Positions 1 to 7,066 of a DNA stretch of 9,744 nucleotides are shown here, one piece after another. The notes beneath the pieces were generated by a model. The model saw only the letters and a program-made list of their open reading frames with translations. It was not told where the DNA came from and did not search any database. This DNA comes from Calditrichia bacterium (GTDB taxonomy: Bacteria; Calditrichota; Calditrichia; RBG-13-44-9; J042). The position numbers and the translations under genes are program-made. The stretch lies in the NCBI GenBank assembly GCA_030430345.1, contig JAUIFT010000048.1, forward strand, positions 1-9,744, in the 5' to 3' direction. Position 1 is the first letter of the stretch. Each line of letters starts with the position of its first letter.

Positions 1-1836
1 CAGGCGATCAAGATAATAGGGGATCAGGCGATCGAGTTTTTTGTAAAACACTTCCATGTGTAGCGTCAACGGCTTCTCGAATTTATGCACCCAACTGGCG
101 ATGGCATGAATTGCCCGCTGAGATTTTAACGGATCGCTGACCGCGGTATCCTTATTCCGTAATTCGTGAAAGAATGGCGGCTGATAATACAGACCGCCGC
201 TCAGCGTAAATTGATTAGCAATCGAGGGCGAATAATGCAAACTCGCGCGCGGACTTAGCAAAAACTCCTGGTTGTAATCGTAATAAAATCCCCGTAAACC
301 AGCCACAAACTGCCACTGCCGGTTGATGGTAGTGACATTCTGCAGGTAAGCGCTCACCGTACTAAAAGAGAGATTTTGCTGAGCCACTTCCACCTGCGGC
401 GCTTCCAGAATGGTATCATCTCCCTCTTCCGCGATCAAATCATTTAAAGCGTTATCAAGGGAAGCGCGCCGGAACAGAATACCGCTACGAAAGGCATGTG
501 CCGCCGTTTTGTGGGAAAACGCGGTTTGCAGCTGCAGCGTATTTAAGGTGAGATCGTTATCAGTGCGTTCGATGCGGCTTTTCAGGAAATCGCGGGAACC
601 GCGTTCCGGCTCGATGGGATTATCGATGTAAAAAACATCGCCGCGTAAGTCCGCCGTTTCATCCTCGCTGGTGCGATAAAGGGCGCCGGAGAACTGCCAG
701 CGGGTATTCGCGGAAAAGGTGTGGGCATAGCGCAAGCCGGCCAGTCCGGTTTGAAACGTATAATTCCGCTCCCCGTCATACTCAATATCGATCTGGCGAA
801 TATCTAAAACATTGAACTTGAAATTGCCCGACCAAACATCCGGGGTCAGGTTAAAACGGTTATAAGCCTGCATTACAAACAGTTCCAAATTGCTGCTTGC
901 TGATATTCGATAATTTCCCAGCAATTGAATATCGGCAAATAATGGCCGGTAACTACCAGCCGTTTGCAGTCCGTTTACAAACAAACCGGGATTGGCATAG
1001 CGCGCACCCAGGGACCAGCGCAGGCGCCCGCTATGATTCTGCAGCGCGAGTCCGGCATGAAGCAAATCCGCCCGGGCAGTGGCGCGAATGGCATTGGACT
1101 CCTGATTGAGGTAATTGACCGCCAGCGCGGAAGAGAGTTTATCACCAAATTCCGCCGGGAAAGCCCCGCCGTAAAAGCGCACATCGGCGACCATATCCGG
1201 ATTAATCAACGATTGATTTTCTTCAACGCCCTGTCGCAGCAAAAAAGGGCGATAGATCTCGTAGCCATTGAGGTAGATGAGGTTTTCATCGAAATTACCG
1301 CCCCGGACATTGTAGGCGCTGCTCAGCTCATTATTAGAGGTAACGCCCGGCAAAATTTTGATACTGCGGAAGACATCCGCATATAATGTCGGCATTTGCC
1401 GGATATCCTGCTGCGCCAGCTTCTGGAGAATCGCCGGGGTTTCCTCCCGGTCCTCGAAAACCGTGACCGTTTGTGCGGCAACCGGCAACAATGGCAATGC
1501 GATATTCAGGCGGGTGCGGCCCCGCCCCTTGCGCAGAAGGATTTTGCGGGTAACGGTCTCATAGCCGAGATGAGAAAAATGAACGGCATATTCTCCCGGC
1601 GGCAGGGAAAGCACATAGAGACCAAGGCTATCTGTTACTGTGCCAATTTCCCCGGGAAGCACAGTAATATTACAATGCGGCAAGGGCGCATCATCGACTT
1701 CACTGGTCACCTGGCCGGATAAAATCTGCGCGTTTTCTGCAGACAGTCGATTGGAATAACTACAAAGCACGAGGATGAATAAAAAAATGTATGTTGGGAA
1801 ACGCAGCTGTTTCAAGCGGGTGTACGGGCAATTCAT
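1..1836 (-). CDS. TonB-dependent outer-membrane receptor with carboxypeptidase-regulatory-like N-terminal domain (partial, N-terminal 612 codons)
   Basis: My translation from the ATG at 1836 stays open to the left edge, so the C-terminal part of the barrel is missing. Residues about 13-28 are a hydrophobic signal-peptide core, with a likely cleavage near LSA-EN (residue 33). Residues about 38-117 look like the CarboxypepD_reg-like beta-sandwich (SGQVTSEVDDAPLP, then TDSLGLYVLSLPPGEY and HLGYET). Residues about 135-245 match the TonB receptor plug: DVFRSIKILPGV, YNVRGGNFDENLIYLNG, and FYGGAFPAEFGDKLSSAL. The rest has alternating aromatic/polar strands typical of a 22-strand barrel. The family imports a bulky substrate across the outer membrane using TonB energy; the substrate cannot be told, and I saw no clear TonB box. 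A GGAG lies 12 bases before the start, which is weak and distant. It is separated by 216 bases from the methyltransferase gene upstream, so it probably has its own promoter. Confidence 0.93.
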   Translation of the reverse strand, partial: MNCPYTRLKQLRFPTYIFLFILVLCSYSNRLSAENAQILSGQVTSEVDDAPLPHCNITVLPGEIGTVTDSLGLYVLSLPPGEYAVHFSHLGYETVTRKILLRKGRGRTRLNIALPLLPVAAQTVTVFEDREETPAILQKLAQQDIRQMPTLYADVFRSIKILPGVTSNNELSSAYNVRGGNFDENLIYLNGYEIYRPFLLRQGVEENQSLINPDMVADVRFYGGAFPAEFGDKLSSALAVNYLNQESNAIRATARADLLHAGLALQNHSGRLRWSLGARYANPGLFVNGLQTAGSYRPLFADIQLLGNYRISASSNLELFVMQAYNRFNLTPDVWSGNFKFNVLDIRQIDIEYDGERNYTFQTGLAGLRYAHTFSANTRWQFSGALYRTSEDETADLRGDVFYIDNPIEPERGSRDFLKSRIERTDNDLTLNTLQLQTAFSHKTAAHAFRSGILFRRASLDNALNDLIAEEGDDTILEAPQVEVAQQNLSFSTVSAYLQNVTTINRQWQFVAGLRGFYYDYNQEFLLSPRASLHYSPSIANQFTLSGGLYYQPPFFHELRNKDTAVSDPLKSQRAIHAIASWVHKFEKPLTLHMEVFYKKLDRLIPYYLDRL

Positions 1837-2012
1837 TACAGGTATTAGCTCCACAATTAGAAATCGGCCGAAACCGGGTATCGATAGAATTATGTCGCGA
1901 TTTTCCTATAATTTTCCTCCGTTAATACCTTACCAATATAAGCGCAGGTGGCTCCGGGAAAAAGGGAAATAATCATCACCGAACGGGAAGAATTTAGAGG
2001 CGGTTGACAGTG

Positions 2013-2026
2013 AACAGTTAACTGTT
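2013..2026. repeat. perfect 14-bp palindrome in the gap upstream of the TonB receptor gene
   Basis: AACAGTTAACTGTT is self-complementary with no loop. It lies 177 bases before the receptor start and 27 bases past the methyltransferase stop. The lack of a loop and of a following T-run argues against a rho-independent terminator. Dyad symmetry of this size fits a binding site for a dimeric regulator, but no protein can be assigned and it could be chance. Confidence 0.4.
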
Positions 2027-2052
2027 GCAACGACGACTATTATGTGACATGT

Positions 2053-2724
2053 TTAATTGGACGACTTCAGTTGGAAAATAAAATTATCTTCTCCCCAGAC
2101 CCGTTTCCGGAGAATTTGCGACATTGCAATATTACGCTCGCCGGCCAATGCCCGGATGTGTGCTAACTGACAATCTTCGGATAAAATCATTATTACCTGA
2201 TTATCCGCACGGATGAAATTACCGAGTTGGGAAAAAAGTGCCTGAAAATACTGGAAATCTTCGCCACAAAACCAGGCATGCTCACTCTCGTTGGCAGGAT
2301 TGCGGGGATAATAGGGCGGATTGATAACAATCCAGTCGAATTGCTGAGTGGGAATATCTGCAAAGAGATCAGAGTGGATCGCTGTCACTGCCGCACTGTT
2401 CATGCGGGCGTTTTTCTGAATGTTGGCAATGGCCGACTGGCTAATATCACTGGCGGTCACCACCGCGCCCTGCCGGGCTGCAAAAACAGAGATCAATCCG
2501 CTCCCGGCGCCCAGTTCGAGGAAGGATTTGCCGGACAGTGGTTGCCTGGCAAGATATTGCAGGAGGATTTTCGTACTAAAAAACAGTCCCGGATGGAAAA
2601 CACCCGGATGAACAGCGACCTGGATATCCCCATAGCGATAACGGCGTTGGCGTGCCAGATAACGCATCAACAATGGTTGGTAGACGCGATGGATAATCGG
2701 TTTGAGGAAATCACGAACGCTCAT
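2053..2724 (-). CDS. class I SAM-dependent methyltransferase, small-MTS/HemK-like fold
   Basis: This is a 223-residue protein. Motif I, which binds S-adenosylmethionine, is FLELGAGSGLISV at residues 68-80. The acidic residue that usually binds the ribose hydroxyls is D93 in ASDIS. NPPYYP at 135-140 is the N/D-PPY signature of methylases acting on a planar nitrogen (glutamine amide or exocyclic amine of a base). HPGVFHPGLFFSTKIL (39-54) resembles the segment before motif I in PrmC/HemK, but the N-terminal helical release-factor-binding domain is absent, so I do not call it PrmC. The target is unknown. It starts inside the histidine kinase gene (14-base overlap) with an AGGAGG 10 bases ahead, so it is co-transcribed and probably translationally coupled. 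No terminator is evident downstream. Confidence 0.87.
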   Translation of the reverse strand: MSVRDFLKPIIHRVYQPLLMRYLARQRRYRYGDIQVAVHPGVFHPGLFFSTKILLQYLARQPLSGKSFLELGAGSGLISVFAARQGAVVTASDISQSAIANIQKNARMNSAAVTAIHSDLFADIPTQQFDWIVINPPYYPRNPANESEHAWFCGEDFQYFQALFSQLGNFIRADNQVIMILSEDCQLAHIRALAGERNIAMSQILRKRVWGEDNFIFQLKSSN

Positions 2725-4132
2725 CTGGCAACGGCCTCCTTTCGCTGCTGTCTACTGGATGTTCCGGCAATGATATCCGCAGAGACAACTTCGTTCCTGT
2801 TGCGGCAATATCCAGTTCGCCACCCAACCGATGGACTAATTCCTGTACAATTGCCAGCCCCAATCCACTGCCCTTCACGCTATCTGCCGTTGATGGATGC
2901 CGGTAGAATGGCTCCAGCAACTGAGTTGCCGGTACGTCCAGCGGGGTCTGTAGATGGTTTTTAATTTCCAGCATGATCGTCCCGGCTACCCGGGAAAATC
3001 TCGTCTGCACCGGATAATTTTTATCGCCATACTTCAGGGCATTTCCCCAAATGTTTTCCAGTATTTGGGAAAACCGTTGAGAGTCGGTTTCAATGAAGAC
3101 AGCCGATTGTTGCTCCGTTATAATCAAATCTGCCCGAACATTTTCGCGCCGGGCTTTCTCCGCGAAATAGTGATGATTCTCTTTTAGAAATTTCCCGACA
3201 TCCAGCGCGGTCATTTCCAGCTGGTAAGCCGGTTCTTTTAGCCTTGCCAGTTGAAGCATATCATCGGCAATTTTTATCGCCCGGCGAATATCGGTTTTTA
3301 CCGCCGGGAGTAATCTTTCCCGTTCTTCCGGCGGGAGCACCTTCAGATAGTCAATAATATCAACAAATCCCTTTATCGCCGTCAGCGGTGATTTTATCTC
3401 GTGCGAGGCATGGGCAATAAGCCGTTGCCGGGCAGCGTTGCTTTCCTGCAACCGGGCAATCAAGTCCCGGATTTGCAGAGACATTCGCTGAAAATTGCCG
3501 GCGAGATCAGCAATTTCATCTTCTCCGCTGATCGCCAGGTCAACATCATAATTTCCCGCGGATACAGCGGACACCGCCTGCTGCAGTTGCACCAGACGGC
3601 GATTTAAATATGCGGACATTGCCCATCCTAGCAGAACGGCCACAACGATAATAACCACCCCGGCAATCGCAAAAAGGGAAAGAATTCGCAGCAAAATTGA
3701 TTCTCCCGGGGAGCGCCAGGCCAGCCGCAAATAGCGATAAGGAGACTGCCCAGCAGGGTTTTCATAGAGCGCGGAAAAGCCAACAAGCTGCCGCCCAGAT
3801 TGAAAATCCGCGCTGATCAAAGAATCCCGGGCAGCGAAATGATGTTGATTACCGATGCGCCATTTACTGTCCGTTCCAAATAAATCGACCTGCAATTCCG
3901 GAAAGTGACTGTTCAGCAAAGCGGTTATCTCCCCATTATCCTCCATAGGCAATTTGTTTATCTCCTTAAACAAATCCGTAACCCGTTGCGATTGCATCGC
4001 GATCACGGTTTCATTAATGCGATATTTGATCAGCAGAGAGATGCCGCTGCCAAGAATCGCAAAGAGCAGCAAAAATACCGCCGAGAGGATCAGAATAATG
4101 CGCGGGTAAAAACTTTTCGGAAGAAGCTTCAT
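2711..4132 (-). CDS. membrane sensor histidine kinase (HAMP-HisKA-HATPase)
   Basis: This is a 473-residue protein. Transmembrane helices lie at about 11-35 and 148-170, enclosing a periplasmic sensor segment of about 110 residues with no family I recognise. A HAMP linker (about 171-224) contains GEDEIADLAGNFQRM. The dimerisation/phosphoacceptor H-box HASHEIKSPLTAIKGF puts the phosphorylated histidine at H244. The HATPase has its N-box around ENIWGNALKYGD (360-370), FYRHP at 409-413, and the G2 box GSGLGLAIV at 421-429. The G1 box, usually DxGxG, is degenerate here (NHLQTPLD, 392-399). It autophosphorylates on an envelope signal and passes phosphate to the adjacent response regulator. It is 70 bases downstream of that regulator on the same strand. 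I see no good Shine-Dalgarno sequence before the ATG at 4132, so coupling to upstream translation or a weak start is possible. Confidence 0.96.
   Translation of the reverse strand: MKLLPKSFYPRIILILSAVFLLLFAILGSGISLLIKYRINETVIAMQSQRVTDLFKEINKLPMEDNGEITALLNSHFPELQVDLFGTDSKWRIGNQHHFAARDSLISADFQSGRQLVGFSALYENPAGQSPYRYLRLAWRSPGESILLRILSLFAIAGVVIIVVAVLLGWAMSAYLNRRLVQLQQAVSAVSAGNYDVDLAISGEDEIADLAGNFQRMSLQIRDLIARLQESNAARQRLIAHASHEIKSPLTAIKGFVDIIDYLKVLPPEERERLLPAVKTDIRRAIKIADDMLQLARLKEPAYQLEMTALDVGKFLKENHHYFAEKARRENVRADLIITEQQSAVFIETDSQRFSQILENIWGNALKYGDKNYPVQTRFSRVAGTIMLEIKNHLQTPLDVPATQLLEPFYRHPSTADSVKGSGLGLAIVQELVHRLGGELDIAATGTKLSLRISLPEHPVDSSERRPLPDERS
2735..2740 (-). promoter_or_regulatory. strong ribosome binding site of the methyltransferase, inside the kinase gene
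   Basis: AGGAGG on the minus strand, within the last codons of the histidine kinase, is 10 bases before the methyltransferase ATG at 2724. It supports a real start there despite the 14-base overlap with the kinase stop. Confidence 0.75.
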
Positions 4133-4202
4133 AATGGTTCACTAGTCAATATTTTTTTATTCTTAAATCGGTTTATTCTAGTCACGGCTAACAACTCATT
4201 GG

Positions 4203-4928
4203 CTACTTCTCCTCCGATTCATCCGGGATCACCAGTTTATAGCCAATCCCAAAAACGGTTTGGATATAGCGGGGATTGCGCGGATCGGCCTCGATTTTAC
4301 CCCGCAGGCGGGCGATGTGCGAATCCAGCGTGCGGCCGTATCCTTCATACTCATATCCCAGCACCTGTTCGATCAGCTCATCCCGGCTAAACACTTTTTC
4401 CGGCTGGGCAATGAAAATTTCCAGCAGCTTGAATTCGGTGGGAGTCAGCGTCACCAACTCGTTTCCAGCCATCACCCGGCGGGTGCTGACATCCAGGGAA
4501 ATATTGCCACAGCGCAGCATCTCGGCAGTCTGCGGCTTTTCCTTACCCTGATCGATGTCCCGCCGGCGAATCAGCGCCTTTAAGCGGGCAATCAGCTCCA
4601 TCATCTCAAAGGGTTTGGTGAGATAGTCATCCGCGCCCGCTTCGAAACCGGATAGCTTGTCAACGATTTCCGAGCGTGCTGTTAACATTAGCAGCGGGGC
4701 GGTGGTAGACTGGCGAATCAGTGGAATAATTTCCGGGCCTTCGGCGTCCGGGAGCATCCAGTCAAGAATAATCGCCTGACAATTTTTCAAAGCATCAGCC
4801 TGCAGCGCCTCTTCTCCCCGTGAGAAATGCCGGACGGTAAACCCCACCAACTGCAGCTGGATGGTTATCGTCCGCGCGATACTTGCATCATCTTCGATAA
4901 GAAGGATTTGCTGTTTTTCGCCAGTCAT
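4203..4928 (-). CDS. response regulator, OmpR/PhoB family
   Basis: This is a 241-residue protein of normal length for the family. The receiver domain (about 6-120) has the acidic pocket E12/D13/D14, the phosphoacceptor D56 in IILDWMLPD, T83 in LMLTARS, and K105 in LTKPFEM. The C-terminal winged helix (about 137-233) has TPTEFKLLE, then SRDELIEQVLG, then a recognition helix around TLDSHIARLRGKIE, and the wing hairpin YIQTVFGIGYKL. It is a DNA-binding transcription regulator activated by phosphorylation, most likely by the histidine kinase encoded just downstream. The start at 4928 is preceded by a weak AGGTG. It is the first gene of the regulator-kinase-methyltransferase run. Its regulon is not visible; the divergent lipoprotein gene and the operon itself are natural candidates, but I could not identify a direct-repeat site with confidence. 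Confidence 0.97.
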   Translation of the reverse strand: MTGEKQQILLIEDDASIARTITIQLQLVGFTVRHFSRGEEALQADALKNCQAIILDWMLPDAEGPEIIPLIRQSTTAPLLMLTARSEIVDKLSGFEAGADDYLTKPFEMMELIARLKALIRRRDIDQGKEKPQTAEMLRCGNISLDVSTRRVMAGNELVTLTPTEFKLLEIFIAQPEKVFSRDELIEQVLGYEYEGYGRTLDSHIARLRGKIEADPRNPRYIQTVFGIGYKLVIPDESEEK

Positions 4929-5151
4929 GCCTGCACCTGTTTATTCCTATCATATTTCACTTCCCGCCGGAATTGCCCCGACAAAATAAGCAAAAATTAT
5001 CCGCCATGCCGGGAAAAAATGACCGTCAGCAGATCAACAGTTTATTGCAACATCTTCGCAACAACTTCCGGGAAGAGCGCCCATATATTTCATGCGAGTC
5101 TATTACGAACAATTGCTGGTTTGATAGATGTAAAGTTGAAAGTTGTATTAG

Positions 5152-5261
5152 CTGTCATTGCCCTAATGGAGGCTGCGCACCGAGGCGCTTTTTGCCGAAG
5201 CGATCTCAAACGTGCTTGCAACAAGTAGATCGCTTCGGCAAAAAGCGCCTCGCGATGACAG
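5152..5261. repeat. long inverted repeat (REP-like hairpin element) ahead of the lipoprotein gene
   Basis: A perfect 26-bp inverted repeat has arms at 5181-5206 and 5227-5252. The arms carry GGCGCTTTTTGCCGAAGCG on the left and its complement on the right. The loop is 20 bases and contains a small inner CTTG/CAAG pair. An outer pair, CTGTCAT at 5152-5158 and ATGACAG at 5255-5261, extends the dyad, but 22 bases separate it from the inner arm on the left and only 2 on the right, as if bases were gained on one side. The motif type (TGTCATTGC... GAAGCGATCT) resembles palindromic intergenic repeats I recall from many bacterial genomes; that family resemblance is from memory. It is not followed by a T-run, so a terminator role is unlikely. 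If transcribed with the lipoprotein it would be a strong 5'-leader stem. Confidence 0.85.
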
Positions 5262-5310
5262 ATCAAGTAACATTTCGTTTAAGCACGACCTAAATACTAA
5301 ACCAATCGAA

Positions 5311-5316
5311 AAGGAG
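5311..5316 (+). promoter_or_regulatory. ribosome binding site fixing the lipoprotein start at 5323
   Basis: AAGGAG lies 6 bases before the ATG at 5323. The frame stays open further upstream to 5212, but only the start at 5323 places a signal peptide and lipobox at the N-terminus. Confidence 0.8.
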
Positions 5317-5322
5317 TTAGCG

Positions 5323-6105
5323 ATGAAGCAGCATCTTTATCTAATGATCAGCGCAATAACCATTTTAGCATTTACCGCCTGCAGCGATAGTCCCGCCGGG
5401 CCGAAGACAACGGAAGCCCCCATCACATTCAGCAGCGAAGAGGAGATGGAAATAGTCGCCGCGGATATCAGCTCGGAAAGCGGGGGCGTCATGAGCGATA
5501 TTCAAACCGCTGCTGCGGCTGCCGATTCCAACTTTTACAGCACCAAAACATCGCTGGATACTTCCCTTTCTTACCAATGGATCGATTATGATATTGCCCT
5601 TTCTTTTTATCTGGCCAATGGGGCCGCCGTGCCGGTATATGTTTCTGCGGTAGACAGTATCGTTTATCAGGGCAGCTTATCCGGCGATACATCCTACGCT
5701 GCCGCCAATCTGACAAACGGCGAATGGCAACTGGCGTTGAATCGCAACAGCGGATTGACTGTCTCCGGGATTCTTTCCGACACCCTAAAAATAAACGGCA
5801 ACAGCAGCAATAATTCAGTACGGGGATATAGCGGCAATCGCATCGATTATACGATTCAGACCGATGGCATGCTCACTTTAACGGATGTTATCGTGCCCTT
5901 AACCAGCAGTAATTTTATCCCGATTAGCGGCGTCATTAATGGCATTATTGCCGGTACAATTGCTGAACGGAATTCGCAGGTGAAACATCCTTATGAAATT
6001 CCCTACACAGTCACATTCAGCGGCGATGCCAATGTTACCGTTAATCTGCCGAATAGCGGCATCATTTTTACGGTCAATCTGCTTAACGGAGAAATTACCC
6101 GCTAA
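5323..6105 (+). CDS. lipoprotein of unknown function
   Basis: This is a 260-residue protein. Residues 1-19 form a lipoprotein signal peptide (short basic start, hydrophobic core) ending in the lipobox FTAC, with C20 as the lipidated cysteine, followed by SDSPAGP. A low-complexity, acidic and alanine-rich linker runs to about residue 70 (SSEEEMEIV, QTAAAAADSN). From about 80 to the end the sequence is a run of short beta strands rich in Ser, Thr, Asn and Gly with no cysteine after C20. This suggests an exported all-beta domain anchored to the inner or outer membrane. I recognise no family and see no catalytic motif. It is divergent from the response regulator operon and 69 bases upstream of the membrane hydroxylase gene on the same strand, so the two may be co-transcribed. 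A link to the two-component system is positional inference only. Confidence 0.85.
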   Translation: MKQHLYLMISAITILAFTACSDSPAGPKTTEAPITFSSEEEMEIVAADISSESGGVMSDIQTAAAAADSNFYSTKTSLDTSLSYQWIDYDIALSFYLANGAAVPVYVSAVDSIVYQGSLSGDTSYAAANLTNGEWQLALNRNSGLTVSGILSDTLKINGNSSNNSVRGYSGNRIDYTIQTDGMLTLTDVIVPLTSSNFIPISGVINGIIAGTIAERNSQVKHPYEIPYTVTFSGDANVTVNLPNSGIIFTVNLLNGEITR

Positions 6106-6164
6106 TTATCCAGGACAAATGTATTTTTATTTTCTTATAATGAAATGTAAATATCACCGATGTC

Positions 6165-6170
6165 AGGAGA
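6165..6170 (+). promoter_or_regulatory. ribosome binding site fixing the hydroxylase start at 6175
   Basis: AGGAGA ends 4 bases before the ATG at 6175. The alternative in-frame ATG at 6160 lies upstream of this site and has no comparable sequence ahead of it, so 6175 is preferred. Confidence 0.7.
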
Positions 6171-6174
6171 GATT

Positions 6175-6972
6175 ATGAACCCGGAAGCGTTCTCGCAATT
6201 CAACCTCATTGAAGTATTTTTTCTGCGCTTGACCGCCAATACAATTGTTACCGCCCTTTTTGTGGTGCCGCCTTTTTTGCTGCTCTTCAAAATCGGCCGC
6301 TACACTTTTGCCCATCGCCGCCTGCACAAATCCCTTCCCGGGCGGAAACAATTATGGATGGAAATCCGCTATAGCGTTTCCACCATGATCATCTGGAGTT
6401 TGCTGGCAACGGCGGCGTTTTACCTGATTCAGAATGGCTGGATCACTGTCCGGGCAACTTTTAGCACGGCGCTTATTCCCGGCATTTTAGCGGAGTGGAT
6501 CGGGATGATCATCATTCATGACGTTTACTTTTACGGCATCCATCGCCTGATGCATCACCGCTGGTTTTTCCGGCGGGTGCATCTGGTCCATCATCGTTCA
6601 CATCATCCGACGCCCTTTACCAGCCACTCCTTTCACCCACTGGAAGCGCTGCTGGAAGCGGCTTTTTTCCCTATCGCCCTGCTCAGTCACGATTTCCACA
6701 TTATCGCGATGATTCTCTTTATTCTCACCAGCAAGGGCATCAATGTGCTCGGCCATGCCGGACACGATTTTTTCCCAAAGTGGTTTGCAGAACATCCACT
6801 GCTCAAATATCTCAACACCACCATCTACCATGATATGCATCATGAAAAGGGGCGGCTGAATATGGGATTGTATACGAATATCTGGGACCGCCTTTTTGGC
6901 ACAATGTATGAGGAGTATCCGGAGGTTTTTCGGGAACGGAAGAAAAGCTCCCGGGAGCAAGTTAAGATTTAG
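6175..6972 (+). CDS. membrane di-iron hydroxylase, fatty acid hydroxylase/sterol desaturase superfamily
   Basis: This is a 265-residue protein from the preferred start. It has hydrophobic helices at about 22-40, 68-86, 98-115 and 160-186. The histidine clusters of the superfamily are all present: HDVYFYGIHRLMHH (H115, H123, H127, H128), HLVHHRSHH (H136, H139, H140, H143, H144), GHAGHD (H194, H197) and YHDMHHEK (H219, H222, H223). These bind the two irons that activate oxygen to hydroxylate or desaturate a lipid in the membrane. The order and spacing match the FA_hydroxylase domain, and the length is typical for bacterial members. The lipid substrate cannot be told: sterol, fatty acyl chain, carotenoid or alkylglycerol are all known in the family. 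It lies 69 bases after the lipoprotein gene on the same strand and is convergent with the next gene. Confidence 0.93.
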   Translation: MNPEAFSQFNLIEVFFLRLTANTIVTALFVVPPFLLLFKIGRYTFAHRRLHKSLPGRKQLWMEIRYSVSTMIIWSLLATAAFYLIQNGWITVRATFSTALIPGILAEWIGMIIIHDVYFYGIHRLMHHRWFFRRVHLVHHRSHHPTPFTSHSFHPLEALLEAAFFPIALLSHDFHIIAMILFILTSKGINVLGHAGHDFFPKWFAEHPLLKYLNTTIYHDMHHEKGRLNMGLYTNIWDRLFGTMYEEYPEVFRERKKSSREQVKI

Positions 6973-6991
6973 TGAGGCAGGGGCTCCGCTC

Positions 6992-7007
6992 TCCCGGACT
7001 GCCGGGA
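6992..7007 (+). other. small inverted repeat in the convergent gap
   Basis: TCCCGG and CCGGGA flank a 4-base loop between the stops of two convergent genes (6972 and 7067). It could form a short GC-rich hairpin, but there is no T-run on either side, so a rho-independent terminator is only weakly supported. Confidence 0.25.
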
Positions 7008-7066
7008 TCACTAATGGCTGCACTCACTGCGTTCGTTGATGGTTGTCGATCAGTTTGTTATTAACC

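Larger units (their letters stand above)
4929..5322. other. divergent intergenic region between the response regulator and the lipoprotein gene
   Basis: This is 394 bases with no convincing gene; the open frames through it have no plausible protein character and no ribosome binding site. It must hold the promoters for the leftward two-component operon and the rightward lipoprotein gene. I could not pick confident promoter boxes. Its last third holds the long hairpin element at 5152-5261. Confidence 0.6.

Noticed and set aside
964..1386. Plus-strand open frame of 140 codons inside the TonB receptor region
   Set aside because: It is fully antisense to a well-supported receptor plug and barrel sequence, has no ribosome binding site, and has no recognisable protein character.
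1837..2052. Possible riboswitch or leader upstream of the TonB receptor
   Set aside because: I looked for cobalamin-type and other conserved leader motifs on the minus strand and found none.
2227..2964. Plus-strand open frame of 245 codons
   Set aside because: It is antisense to both the methyltransferase motifs and the kinase ATPase domain, which are clearly real. Its translation lacks any domain pattern.
4142..4184. Direct repeat CTAGTCA at 4142-4148 and 4178-4184 in the regulator-kinase gap
   Set aside because: A 7-base match within 70 bases is not unlikely by chance, and the 36-base spacing does not fit a typical OmpR-family tandem site.
4827..5293. Plus-strand open frames in the divergent gap
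   Set aside because: They run through the response regulator start and the long hairpin, lack Shine-Dalgarno sequences and look like non-coding composition.
6598..7023. Minus-strand open frame opposite the hydroxylase
   Set aside because: It is antisense to the conserved histidine boxes and has no support of its own.
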